Source of the DNA: Bacteroidales bacterium
GTDB lineage: Bacteria > Bacteroidota > Bacteroidia > Bacteroidales > WCHB1-69
Direction of reading: 5' to 3'
DNA: 5,355 nt
NCBI GenBank assembly: GCA_031264975.1
Contig: JAISDH010000022.1
Span: 1 to 5,355 of the forward strand
How positions within the stretch are numbered: position 1 is the first letter of the stretch; the number at the start of each line of letters is the position of its first letter. The notes under the pieces were generated by a model. The model searched no databases and had not been told where the DNA came from. It saw only the letters and a list, made by a program, of their open reading frames with translations. The position numbers and the translations under genes were made by a program. This document shows positions 1 through 5,302 of this stretch, piece after piece.

Positions 1-458
1 TGATTTCCTTTACAAATTTCTCAATATCCTTTTCTCTGATTTGCGAAACGCTTTTATCCGTCTTTGCGATGCGTTTGATGATGGCACGTTCAAAGAAATT
101 CATTTTCTCAAACAGGAACTCGCCGCCGACAAAGCGCTTGGATACGGCATATTCGTACGATATGCGTTTGCCAGTTCCTGTTGCTGTTTGGCGCTGTCTG
201 GCTCCATGCCGCAAACAAACAACGCCAGTCGCTTTTGTTTCAACGTTTCGAGGTTTTCCTTGCAGAAATGCTGCATCGCTTTTGACGGCGTTCCGGCATA
301 AACGGACGTTCCTAAAATAATTCCGTCAAACGAATCGACGTCGGGATGTTTGTCTTTTTTCAAGTCAATGGTTAAACCTGATTTAATCGCCCGGCAATCA
401 TTTGGGCAACCATGGCGGTTGTTCCATGTTTGGAGGTGTAGATAATTGCTGTCTTCAT
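1..458 (-). pseudogene. Flavodoxin-family protein, two frameshifts, 3' end beyond window
   Basis: The family binds FMN and carries electrons in the cytoplasm (flavodoxin / HemG-like fold). The ATG at 458 follows a good ribosome site (AAGGAA, 4 bases upstream). The protein opens with MKTAIIYTSKHGTT, the FMN phosphate-binding loop. This frame ends at a TAA after RLNQV. The next frame gives LTIDLKKDKHPDVDSFDG, ILGTSVYAG and LALFVCGMEPD, the core of the fold. A third frame resumes with FVGGEFLFEKMNFFERAI and KTDKSVSQI and runs off the window. Adding one base near 377-379 (CAGGT to CAGGGT on the minus strand) and one near 159 (TATCG to TATCCG) restores one continuous protein, with NAYPYEYAVSKRF across the second join. 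Both lesions are therefore compatible with single-base losses, either real decay or base-calling error. The gene starts 19 bases after the YdeI stop. The family assignment is secure; the exact subfamily is not. Confidence 0.88.
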
Positions 459-462
459 AAAG

Positions 463-468
463 TTCCTT
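463..468 (-). promoter_or_regulatory. Ribosome binding site of the flavodoxin gene
   Basis: AAGGAA on the minus strand, four bases before the ATG at 458. It fixes the start of the flavodoxin reading frame, which otherwise stays open for only 28 codons and is easily missed. Confidence 0.6.
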
Positions 469-477
469 TTATTTGGA

Positions 478-1041
478 TTAATAGTATTTTTCAATTCCAC
501 CAAATCCTGTTATTATTTTATTCTCTTTCATTTTATTGATAAAGTTGTATAATCGCTTTTCAAATTCTTCTGGTCGTTTCCTTGCTGCTTCAATGTATGC
601 AATCCGGATACGTTTATAGGCGTCGGAAAAATGTTGATAGTTTTTCCATACTATTTTATCTTCTTTCAATCTGTCAATTATATCATTTGGAAAAATAAAA
701 GGGGCAGACAAAACATTTCGTATTTTATCCTCCAATCTAGGGTGTATCATCTTATTTTCCAATAACCATTTAAGTCTTTCTTTATTGGCTTGCGAGTATG
801 CGCTTTTAGGCTTTCTCGGCGTGAAACGCTGAATTTTATGTTCTTTATCAAGCGATCTTATCGTACTGTCAATCCACTCGAAACAAAGGGCTTCTTCAAC
901 AGCGTCGTTGTACGTAATACTTTTTTTGCCTGACGACTTTTGGGGAAATACAAACCATATTTCATTGGCGGTATCAAAGTTATCAGTCAGCCACTTTCGC
1001 CAATCTTTTCTGTTTTTAAAATATTTTATTTCTATTGACAT
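478..1041 (-). CDS. YdeI/OmpD-associated (OmdA) family protein
   Basis: This intact 187-residue cytoplasmic protein resembles the YdeI/OmdA family, often annotated as bacteriocin-protection or OmpD-associated; its biochemical role is not settled. Visible family signatures are the segment Y44-NDAVEEALCFEWIDS (residues 44-59), then QRFTPRKPKSAYSQAN (71-86), and a C-terminal helical part with YIEAARKRPEEFEKR (149-163). Most relatives have G in the ALCFGWIDS motif; here it is E55. The ATG at 1041 lies inside the end of the isochorismatase gene (10-base overlap), which suggests translational coupling, as no strong Shine-Dalgarno precedes it. No signal peptide or membrane segment is visible. The stop is TAA at 480-478, 19 bases before the flavodoxin start. 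The family call is strong; the function is only inferred. Confidence 0.9.
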   Translation of the reverse strand: MSIEIKYFKNRKDWRKWLTDNFDTANEIWFVFPQKSSGKKSITYNDAVEEALCFEWIDSTIRSLDKEHKIQRFTPRKPKSAYSQANKERLKWLLENKMIHPRLEDKIRNVLSAPFIFPNDIIDRLKEDKIVWKNYQHFSDAYKRIRIAYIEAARKRPEEFEKRLYNFINKMKENKIITGFGGIEKYY

Positions 1042-1523
1042 AACAGGTCTTTCAAACTAACTATTTTACTGCCTTTACTTTCATAATAACGCAGCATTTC
1101 ATCAATTTTCCTTTTATCATAACTCGTAATGCAATCCGACAGGACATTAACTTTATAATTTGCCTTAATCAAGTTATAACAGGTTGATTTGACGCAGGCA
1201 ACCGCATCTGCTCCTGTTATGTAGAAATCAGATATTCCGTTTTTATTAATAAAATCTGCGAACTCCTCACTGCTTAATGCGTTTCCTTTGTATTTTGTGA
1301 AAACATTTTTTGATACTATTTTCAAATCCGAAACTAATTCAGACCCACGTGTATTGGGTTTAAAAGTCCTTGTGCCGTCTGATAAATTTTCGTGTCTTAT
1401 ATAAACAACATAAACATCATTATTAACTGCCCAATCTATGGCTTTATTTATATTGCAGATTATTTCCTTGTAATTCTTTGTTATATCATTTTGAATGTCT
1501 ATTATTACTAATGTTTTTTTCAT
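1032..1523 (-). CDS. Isochorismatase-family cysteine hydrolase
   Basis: A 163-residue cytoplasmic hydrolase of the isochorismatase / nicotinamidase-like superfamily, which cleaves amide or vinyl-ether bonds through an Asp-Lys-Cys triad. All three residues are visible: D9 in LVIIDIQND, K77 in FTKYKGNAL (family pattern KxxxSAF), and C110 in GADAVACVKST, where CVxxT is typical. The substrate cannot be told; the protein is somewhat shorter than many relatives (about 170-200). The frame is open back to a GTG at 1754, but those 77 extra residues are the C-terminal part of a broken GyrI-like gene plus a low-complexity linker. I therefore place the start at the ATG at 1523, directly before the conserved KKTLVIIDIQND strand. 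It overlaps the YdeI start by 10 bases and appears to be co-transcribed with it. Confidence 0.88.
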   Translation of the reverse strand: MKKTLVIIDIQNDITKNYKEIICNINKAIDWAVNNDVYVVYIRHENLSDGTRTFKPNTRGSELVSDLKIVSKNVFTKYKGNALSSEEFADFINKNGISDFYITGADAVACVKSTCYNLIKANYKVNVLSDCITSYDKRKIDEMLRYYESKGSKIVSLKDLLCQ

Positions 1524-1574
1524 TTTTCTTACTTTTTGTGCCCTTTGCGGACGGTTTATATTTTGTTTAACATT

Positions 1575-2038
1575 CACGACCGGAATCCATATTTCGCTTT
1601 TATCATCGGGCGAACTCATATTTCCGACAGAATACCACTCCATCTCCGGCGCATCGGCATGTTGATAGCCTGACGATGGCTGCCACTCATTGAATACCTG
1701 CTTAACTGTATCCTGCATAGCGTCCGGCATTGTTCCAACAACATCAAATACCACTCACTGTGCGGCGGAAATATCCAGCTTTTCAAATCCGACGGGACAT
1801 TCTTTTGTTGTCGCGGCGGCAATCCAGTAATCAAAGCCGTTATCGTGCATACCGGCGCATACGCCCAGCACGCCCGACGGTTCCAGATTGGAAAGTTTGC
1901 CTAAGCTATTCATCGTTTCTTTGGGCAAATTTGCCCACATTTGCGGGATTTTCGTGAAATTTTCACCGTTTTTACAGGCATAAATTCCTTTATGCCGATA
2001 ACGCTGAATGCGTCTAATTTCACTGTTCTGTATTCCAT
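1575..2038 (-). pseudogene. GyrI-like small-molecule-binding protein, frameshift plus TGA
   Basis: Stand-alone GyrI-like (AraC effector-binding type) domain, a family that binds small molecules. The ATG at 2038 gives MEYRTVKLDAFSVIGI and then loses frame. One extra A in the run at about 2000 restores GIKGIYACKNGENFTKIPQMW, after which the second frame continues through GVLGVCAGMHDNGFDYWIAAATT. At 1757-1755 an in-frame TGA interrupts DISAAQ-stop-VVFDVVGTMPDAMQD; relatives usually have Trp there (xxWVVF), so TGG to TGA is the likely change. The same frame resumes at GTG 1754 and reaches EIWIPVV, the normal C-terminal strand. No stop follows, so it reads on into the isochorismatase gene through a linker of 17 residues. 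The gene starts 5 bases after the methyltransferase stop. I end the pseudogene after the IPVV strand; its original stop is not identifiable. Confidence 0.85.
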
Positions 2039-2043
2039 ATTCT

Positions 2044-2790
2044 TTATATTTTTCGTCCGATGTAAAATACGTATCCGTAGTACTCTTTGTATTTAGAATA
2101 TAGCTCCGCCTCCTGCCTCATGAATGCGATAAAAGCCTCAACGGTTTTATTCCCCGCATGTTTTTTCAAAAATTCTTCCTGTCGTGCTTTTTGAGGAACA
2201 AAATAGTTATCAGTCCAACAATTTTCAGGCAACGTGAATGCGGCAACAGGGACATAGCCTGCTTTTTGCATTATCAAAATATTATGCCCTACTGTGTCAA
2301 TTTCAGGAACCGCATCAACCCACCATTTTTCAATTTCTGCGGGACGCTCATCGGTAAGCCATGATTCGTATGTTACGGCAATATAACCACCTTTTTTGAG
2401 AAAGCCTTTCCAGTAATTCAAGTTTTTTTCAAAACCTGTCTGGGCAATAGCGCCCTCTGACCAAATCAGGTCTAATTCTTCATTCCCGTAGCCCAAAGCC
2501 TTTTACCCTGTTGCAGAGATTCAGTTTGTCCACGTTGGCATTGAACTTGTCGATAAAAGCAGGAAACAGGTCAATGCCCTGAATCTGTGCCGGTGTATGT
2601 TGCGCCAGTATCATTGTTTGGCCGCCCGTGTCGCAACCGATGTCGGCAATGAGCGATTTATCGGTCAAGTTATCAATAAAGCTTTTACGGTTGCTTCGGG
2701 ACTGCCTGGCCCCTGACGTTCCGCGCTCGAGAAGTATTCGCATATCAGGTGGACGTCAAAATTGTGTATGGATGTATTTTCGTTGTCCAT
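2044..2790 (-). pseudogene. Class I SAM-dependent methyltransferase, two indels
   Basis: Methyltransferase resembling a Bacteroides family of about 257 residues, probably acting on a small molecule; the substrate is unknown. The ATG at 2790 gives MDNENTSIHNFDVHLICEYF and ERQGPGSPEATVKA. Near 2680 the frame shifts by a loss of 1 or 7 bases (7 would restore VKALSFIDN). The second frame carries motif I, LIADIGCDTGGQT, where the normal GCGTGG has become GCDTGG, damaging the SAM-binding loop. After RVKG (about 2500) the segment expected to read like GSMDNLPF is missing. A deletion of roughly 20 bases returns the reading to the original frame at NEELDLIWSEGAI, and it ends normally at YYGYVFYIGRKI. 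Total length, 249 codons, is about 27 bases short of the recalled family size. It starts 12 bases after the NTF2-like stop. The damage to motif I suggests real decay rather than sequencing error alone. Confidence 0.9.
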
Positions 2791-2799
2791 GATTTTATT
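2751..2799 (-). repeat. Methyltransferase gene start, copy A of a 49-bp repeat
   Basis: This copy covers the 9-base A-rich leader, the ATG at 2790 and the first 13 codons (MDNENTSIHNFDV) of the methyltransferase. It matches 4232-4280 at 45 of 49 positions, in the same orientation, about 1.48 kb apart. Confidence 0.9.
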
Positions 2800-2802
2800 C
2801 GA

Positions 2803-3198
2803 TTACTGTATAATAGAGGGTTTAGTTGGCGAAAAATGGCAGTGGATAATTTTCCATTTGTCATGATCTTCCAATCTGTATATTTCTGTACAGTTCTCTT
2901 TCCAGACCATTTCGTCAAAGTAAATGTGTACATTGTAAGACAGCGCTGCCATTGTATCAGTAGATTGCACAACAGAATTTACCATTTCGAATTTATCTAT
3001 ATTTACTTTCCCCCTCATACTTTCATATAATTCTTTAATCTTATCACTGCCGTCAAGTCGCTATTCTTGAGACGGGTCGAAATAGGTAAAATCTTTCGAA
3101 TAAAGCTCAAGAAAAGGGGAGGGATTGCCATTGAGCCATGCTTCCATAGCTGCTTTTTCCAAAGCAATAATTGTTTCTGAAATTGTATTTTTATTCAT
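2803..3198 (-). pseudogene. NTF2/SnoaL-like (DUF4440-type) protein split by TAG
   Basis: A 131-residue reading of the NTF2/SnoaL-like cone fold, a family of small cytoplasmic proteins that bind or convert small ligands. The ATG at 3198 gives MNKNTISETIIALEKAAMEA, then WLNGNPSPFLELYSKDFTYFDP, the typical first helix and strand. Codon 46 is TAG (3063-3061), in the stretch DPSQE-stop-RLDG where relatives commonly have Lys, so AAG to TAG is the likely change. The same frame continues with GSDKIKELYESMRGKVNIDKFEM, and ends with CTEIYRLEDHDKWKIIHCHFSP, the family's closing strands. Apart from this codon the gene looks whole. A restart at ATG 3018 would give only 71 residues, without the first half of the fold. 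It sits 21 bases after the GNAT stop and 12 before the methyltransferase ATG. Confidence 0.87.
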
Positions 3199-3219
3199 GA
3201 TGTATTTATCAATAGTCTA

Positions 3220-3765
3220 TTAGAGATTCATCTTATACAAGACGTGTTGTTTTAATGGATGATTTTCAGGTATGGCAGGATGCGGAAACTCTCTGATTTT
3301 TTCCATTCCGATTTTCTGCATTACCTTTTCAGAACTTTTATTGATTACCGAAGTGAATGACCAGATAGTCTGGAAGGAGAGGTGTCCTTTTGCATACGAA
3401 AGGCATGCCTTAGCCGCTTCGGTGGCAAGGCCATGATTCCATTCCTCATGCTTTAGCCGCCAGCCAATCTCAATTCCCGAAGTAAAATCCACATCAACTG
3501 TGATATTCTGAAATCCGGCATAGCCGATAAATTCTCCGGTTTCCTTTTTCTCAACCGCATATAACCCGCAACCGTACCCGAAAAATTCATCCTGTATCCT
3601 GTTATAGAAGTCTAAAGATTCTTTTTCATTCAATGATTTCAAAAAATATTTCATCACTGTTGGATTGCTGTTCATTGCAGCAAAAGGCAATATATCGTCC
3701 TCTTTCCAATCTCTCAACACTAATCGCGGAGTTTCAATCCGGGAATCTGTATGTTTACGCATCAT
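3220..3765 (-). CDS. GNAT-family N-acetyltransferase (RimJ/RimL type)
   Basis: This intact 181-residue cytoplasmic protein is predicted to move an acetyl group from acetyl-CoA to an amine of a protein or small molecule; the substrate cannot be read. It opens with IETPRLVLRDWKEDD (residues 10-24), the first strand of the RimJ/RimL group. Motif A is at residues 98-118, GIEIGWRLKHEEWNHGLATEA; the usual GKGxATEA acetyl-CoA loop appears here as NHGLATEA. Motif B is SVINKSSEKVMQKIGM (139-154), with the conserved N142 and the S/V/M helix. The end, HPLKQHVLYKMNL, is typical. Two adjacent ATGs (3765, 3762) are both possible starts; the leader is A-rich with no strong Shine-Dalgarno. It follows hairpin repeat unit 2 by about 20 bases and precedes the NTF2-like gene by 21. 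Confidence 0.92.
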   Translation of the reverse strand: MMRKHTDSRIETPRLVLRDWKEDDILPFAAMNSNPTVMKYFLKSLNEKESLDFYNRIQDEFFGYGCGLYAVEKKETGEFIGYAGFQNITVDVDFTSGIEIGWRLKHEEWNHGLATEAAKACLSYAKGHLSFQTIWSFTSVINKSSEKVMQKIGMEKIREFPHPAIPENHPLKQHVLYKMNL

Positions 3766-3783
3766 ATTTCTTTAATCTATATA

Positions 3784-3845
3784 TTCTATTGATATGAATG
3801 CCCTAACGGGCAAAGTGCGCATGGAATGGTTCGACCATTCATCCA
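3784..3845 (+). repeat. Hairpin repeat unit 2 (plus orientation)
   Basis: The unit begins with TTCTATTGATATG (3784-3796), followed by a perfect stem TGCCC-TAAC-GGGCA (3799-3812) and a second perfect stem GAATGGT-TCG-ACCATTC (3824-3840). The same 13-mer, also followed by a short stem with a related loop, occurs on the minus strand in unit 1 (4171-4183). I recall interspersed Bacteroidota repeats of this layout (TTCTAnnnATATn, then a stem around CCCTACGGG), but I cannot verify the family. The second stem could also act as a weak terminator in either direction, although no T-run follows it. Confidence 0.6.
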
Positions 3846-3893
3846 TAAATATCTCCCCAATGCTTTAATTAATTCTCTGATTGCCTCTTTCAT
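3786..3893 (-). CDS. Possible 35-residue small ORF, probably not real
   Basis: ATG at 3893 opens MKEAIRELIKALGRYLWMNG and ends at TAG (3788-3786). An AGGA lies 10 bases upstream, and the ORF starts 16 bases after the DUF7662 stop, so it fits the operon spacing. However, its second half is simply hairpin repeat unit 2 read in reverse, and I recognise no family. The first half (about 20 residues, amphipathic) could be the remnant of a real gene truncated by the repeat. Confidence 0.2.
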   Translation of the reverse strand: MKEAIRELIKALGRYLWMNGRTIPCALCPLGHSYQ

Positions 3894-3909
3894 ATCACTA
3901 TTATCCTGC

Positions 3910-4119
3910 TCATTTTTCGATTTTGATAAAAGTAACATGTTTTTCCCTCAATGAGATTTTCTCGACTTCGTAACCGTATTCTCTTGCCTCTTTTTTATAC
4001 GTCAGGAACGAATGGTCTATATCAAACCCGATGACTGTTTTAATTTCCTCGAAAGCGAGTCTTATTTGCATCTCTCCCCTGCTGTCGAGGTATTTCCATA
4101 AAGAATCGTATTTGCTCAT
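3910..4119 (-). CDS. DUF7662-like small protein
   Basis: This intact 69-residue protein of unknown function is compact and lacks a signal peptide or membrane segment. It begins MSKYDSLWKYLDSRGEMQIR and carries LAFEEIKTVIGFDIDHSFLT (residues 21-40) and YKKEAREYGYEVEKISLREK (41-60). This is the arrangement I recall for DUF7662: an opening SKYDxLWxYL, then LxFEEIxxIIGFxxxHSFLxYKKE, then a basic C-terminal hairpin. The small helix-rich shape and basic end might suggest nucleic-acid or partner binding, but that is inference. The frame is open further upstream (to 4209), but that part is hairpin repeat unit 1, so I choose the ATG at 4119. A second candidate, ATG 4146, overlaps the TGA of the methyltransferase stub as ATGA and would add 9 residues. 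A GGAA lies 15 bases before ATG 4119, which is rather far. Confidence 0.75.
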   Translation of the reverse strand: MSKYDSLWKYLDSRGEMQIRLAFEEIKTVIGFDIDHSFLTYKKEAREYGYEVEKISLREKHVTFIKIEK

Positions 4120-4142
4120 ATTTATTGTTTTATGTTCCTTTT

Positions 4143-4271
4143 TCATCCATTCATTTTCCCGTAGGAAAAGCATATCAATAGAAAAATGTAGTCGTCGCCT
4201 CCATACCAAAACCTCGTAGAGGTTTCACGGCGGACGTCAAAGTCGTGAATGGATGTATTTTCGTTGTCCAT
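4143..4271 (-). pseudogene. 5' stub of a second methyltransferase gene
   Basis: ATG at 4271 opens MDNENTSIHDFDV, nearly identical to the start of the broken methyltransferase at 2790 (MDNENTSIHNFDV). After GACGTCC the similarity stops abruptly and the frame runs into hairpin repeat unit 1 (RRETSTRFWYGGDDY), ending at TGA 4145-4143. All catalytic motifs are therefore absent. It starts four bases after the DJ-1 stop, as an operon gene would. At this position H-D matches the family consensus I recall better than H-N of copy A, so this stub may be the more original version. Its 42 codons probably have no function, though translation through it could feed the next ORF, since its TGA overlaps an ATG (ATGA) at 4146. 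Confidence 0.8.
4150..4230 (-). repeat. Hairpin repeat unit 1 (minus orientation)
   Basis: Read on the minus strand: a perfect stem AAACCTC-TAC-GAGGTTT (4225-4209), a spacer with GGTATGGAGGCGACGACTAC, then TTCTATTGATATG (4183-4171) and a second perfect stem TTTTCC-TACG-GGAAAA (4169-4154). The 13-mer is identical to the one in unit 2 at 3784-3796, which lies in the opposite orientation. The unit begins right where the duplicated methyltransferase sequence ends, so its arrival probably went with the loss of the rest of that gene. The boundaries are approximate. Confidence 0.65.
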
Positions 4272-4280
4272 AATTTTATT
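4232..4280 (-). repeat. Methyltransferase gene start, copy B of a 49-bp repeat
   Basis: This copy matches 2751-2799 at 45 of 49 positions. The shared part includes the nine leader bases AATAAAAT(T/C), which here also contain the TAA stop of the DJ-1 gene. Confidence 0.9.
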
Positions 4281-4875
4281 TGGGGCTAAATCCGTTTTTA
4301 TAAAATTGATAACCTTCTTCTACCGTTTCGGCGGTATCGGCGTCTAACGCATAGAGTATTTCCCGACAAAACTCCAATGGCGCAGTTCCGTTGGCGGTAA
4401 CGATGTTCCCGTCCCTCACTGCCTGCCGATTAATATAATTGGCTTCACCCGTGTATTTATCGCCTGCATACTGCTTTATGTAATCAAGTCCATTGCTCGT
4501 ATGTTTTACAGCGTTGAGAAATCCGTGCATTCCAAGAAAGACGGAAGCATTGCATATTCCGGCAATCGGTTTCTTTTCCGCTATCGCTTTTTCAACAAAA
4601 GGAAGCATTTTCCCGGCCTCAGGTGAAAACCAACTCATTCCGCCAATCAGTATTAATCCGGCGTAATCATCCGGTAAATCATCGATACCATAATCGGGCA
4701 ATACGTTGAATCCTCCGATAGAGATTACCGGTTCTTTGCTTATTGACAGGGTTTTCACAGTATATTTCACGGGTCTTCCGGGTTTAACTCCTGCGTTCAG
4801 GCAAGCCGCAATGTAAGCTCCTTCCCAGTCTGCAAATTCATTCAAGACGATAAAGATTACTTCTTTTCTGTTCAT
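4276..4875 (-). CDS. DJ-1/PfpI family protein (type 1 glutamine amidotransferase fold)
   Basis: This intact 199-residue cytoplasmic protein belongs to the DJ-1/PfpI superfamily, whose members include deglycases, chaperones and amidases. Visible features are the first strand EVIFIVLNEFADWEGAY (5-21) with the conserved acidic E18, the segment YAGLILIGGMSWFSP (71-85), and the nucleophile elbow AGICNASVFLG (105-115) with C108. It ends TVEEGYQFYKNGFSPK. Which reaction it performs cannot be read. The frame is open to an ATG at 4932, but that codon overlaps the promoter box TATCTTTG at 4937-4930. The ATG at 4875, four bases after GAGGAA and just before the conserved strand, is clearly the start. It is the first intact gene after the IS remnant and probably heads the cluster. 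Confidence 0.92.
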   Translation of the reverse strand: MNRKEVIFIVLNEFADWEGAYIAACLNAGVKPGRPVKYTVKTLSISKEPVISIGGFNVLPDYGIDDLPDDYAGLILIGGMSWFSPEAGKMLPFVEKAIAEKKPIAGICNASVFLGMHGFLNAVKHTSNGLDYIKQYAGDKYTGEANYINRQAVRDGNIVTANGTAPLEFCREILYALDADTAETVEEGYQFYKNGFSPK

Positions 4876-4879
4876 TTTC

Positions 4880-4885
4880 TTCCTC
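4880..4885 (-). promoter_or_regulatory. Ribosome binding site of the DJ-1 gene
   Basis: GAGGAA on the minus strand, four bases before ATG 4875. It is the strongest Shine-Dalgarno in the window and decides the start in favour of 4875 over 4932. Confidence 0.7.
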
Positions 4886-4929
4886 TTTTTAATTTTATCA
4901 GTTAAACAATTTATTATGCTTATCGACAT

Positions 4930-4937
4930 CAAAGATA
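4930..4937 (-). promoter_or_regulatory. Bacteroidota-type -7 promoter box
   Basis: TATCTTTG on the minus strand matches the Bacteroidota -7 consensus TAnnTTTG exactly. A TTTTAG lies about 20 bases upstream, only a weak -33 match (consensus TTTG). Transcription would start near 4923 and give a leader of about 48 bases to the DJ-1 ATG. It lies between the hydrolase stump and DJ-1, so it could drive the whole minus-strand cluster. Confidence 0.6.
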
Positions 4938-4969
4938 CTTTTTTAATATACTACTAAAATATTCATGTG

Positions 4970-5137
4970 CTATAATTCCAATTCTACGTCCGATTTAAGC
5001 AAAATTTCATTCAACGCACGATGCAGGGCATTGTAAAATTCTTCTGGCCGGTCGAGTATTGTGATATAGCTGGCTTGTTCAATAATAATAAACCGTTTAT
5101 TCGGCGCTAGCACTTCATCAAAATACGTTTTTGTAAT
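4970..5137 (-). pseudogene. C-terminal stump of an alpha/beta hydrolase
   Basis: The last 55 codons of an alpha/beta-fold hydrolase, of the proline-iminopeptidase-like group. Visible are TKTYFDEVLAPNKRFIIIEQ, then ASYITILDRPEEFYNALHRA, ending VELEL and TAG at 4972-4970. In the family this stretch carries the catalytic His in a pattern such as SGHxxxxExPxxF; here the position is Tyr (ASYITIL), a C-to-T type change, so the stump has also lost its catalytic residue. Upstream the frame stops at once (TGA 5140-5138), where IS630-related sequence begins. An insertion therefore appears to have removed or displaced the N-terminal part. The short length and lost His make it non-functional. Confidence 0.8.
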
Positions 5138-5302
5138 TCATCAAATACAAATAAATGGCTAAGTATGTTTTCAAAATTAATTATTCAATAAGAATTAATG
5201 ACGTATTTTGTTTCTATCTTATGGATTACGTCATAAAAGCGATCTTAGAGATTTTGGAAGTTAAGAAAAGGCTCAAAAGGCAACCATTTGTATTTGATGA
5301 AT
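5136..5302. repeat. 17-bp perfect inverted repeat around the IS end
   Basis: ATTCATCAAATACAAAT at 5136-5152 is the exact reverse complement of 5286-5302. Inside, ATGACGTA (5198-5205) pairs with TACGTCAT (5227-5234), nearly concentric with the outer arms; the short pairs TTTTC/GAAAA (5168-5172 with 5265-5269) and TAAGA/TCTTA (5189-5193 with 5243-5247) fit between them. The right arm lies in transposase coding sequence (FIKYK) and the left arm next to the hydrolase junction. It is therefore not a simple pair of IS termini. Confidence 0.7.

Noticed and set aside
976..983. TAACTTTG promoter-like box on the minus strand
   Set aside because: It lies inside the YdeI coding region, with no gene start suitably placed downstream; a chance match.
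1032..1754. A genuine 240-residue isochorismatase starting at GTG 1754
   Set aside because: The first 60 residues continue a GyrI-like domain that begins before an in-frame TGA; the ATG at 1523 fits the hydrolase family start.
2749..3030. Plus-strand ORF of 93 codons
   Set aside because: It is antisense to the NTF2-like and methyltransferase genes, both of which show family motifs on the minus strand.
3211..3221. Short palindrome AATAG-T-CTATT between GNAT and NTF2-like genes
   Set aside because: Five AT-rich base pairs in a 21-base gap that includes the stop codon; too weak for a terminator or operator.
3799..3840. Integron attC site (CCCTAAC on plus, GTTAGGG on minus)
   Set aside because: The cluster of small accessory genes suggested a cassette array, but the core-site consensus is not met, no paired sites recur at gene ends, and no integrase is visible.
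5172..5179. TAATTTTG on the minus strand as an outward IS promoter
   Set aside because: It matches TAnnTTTG but has no -33 element, lies in very AT-rich sequence, and would read only into the dead hydrolase stump.
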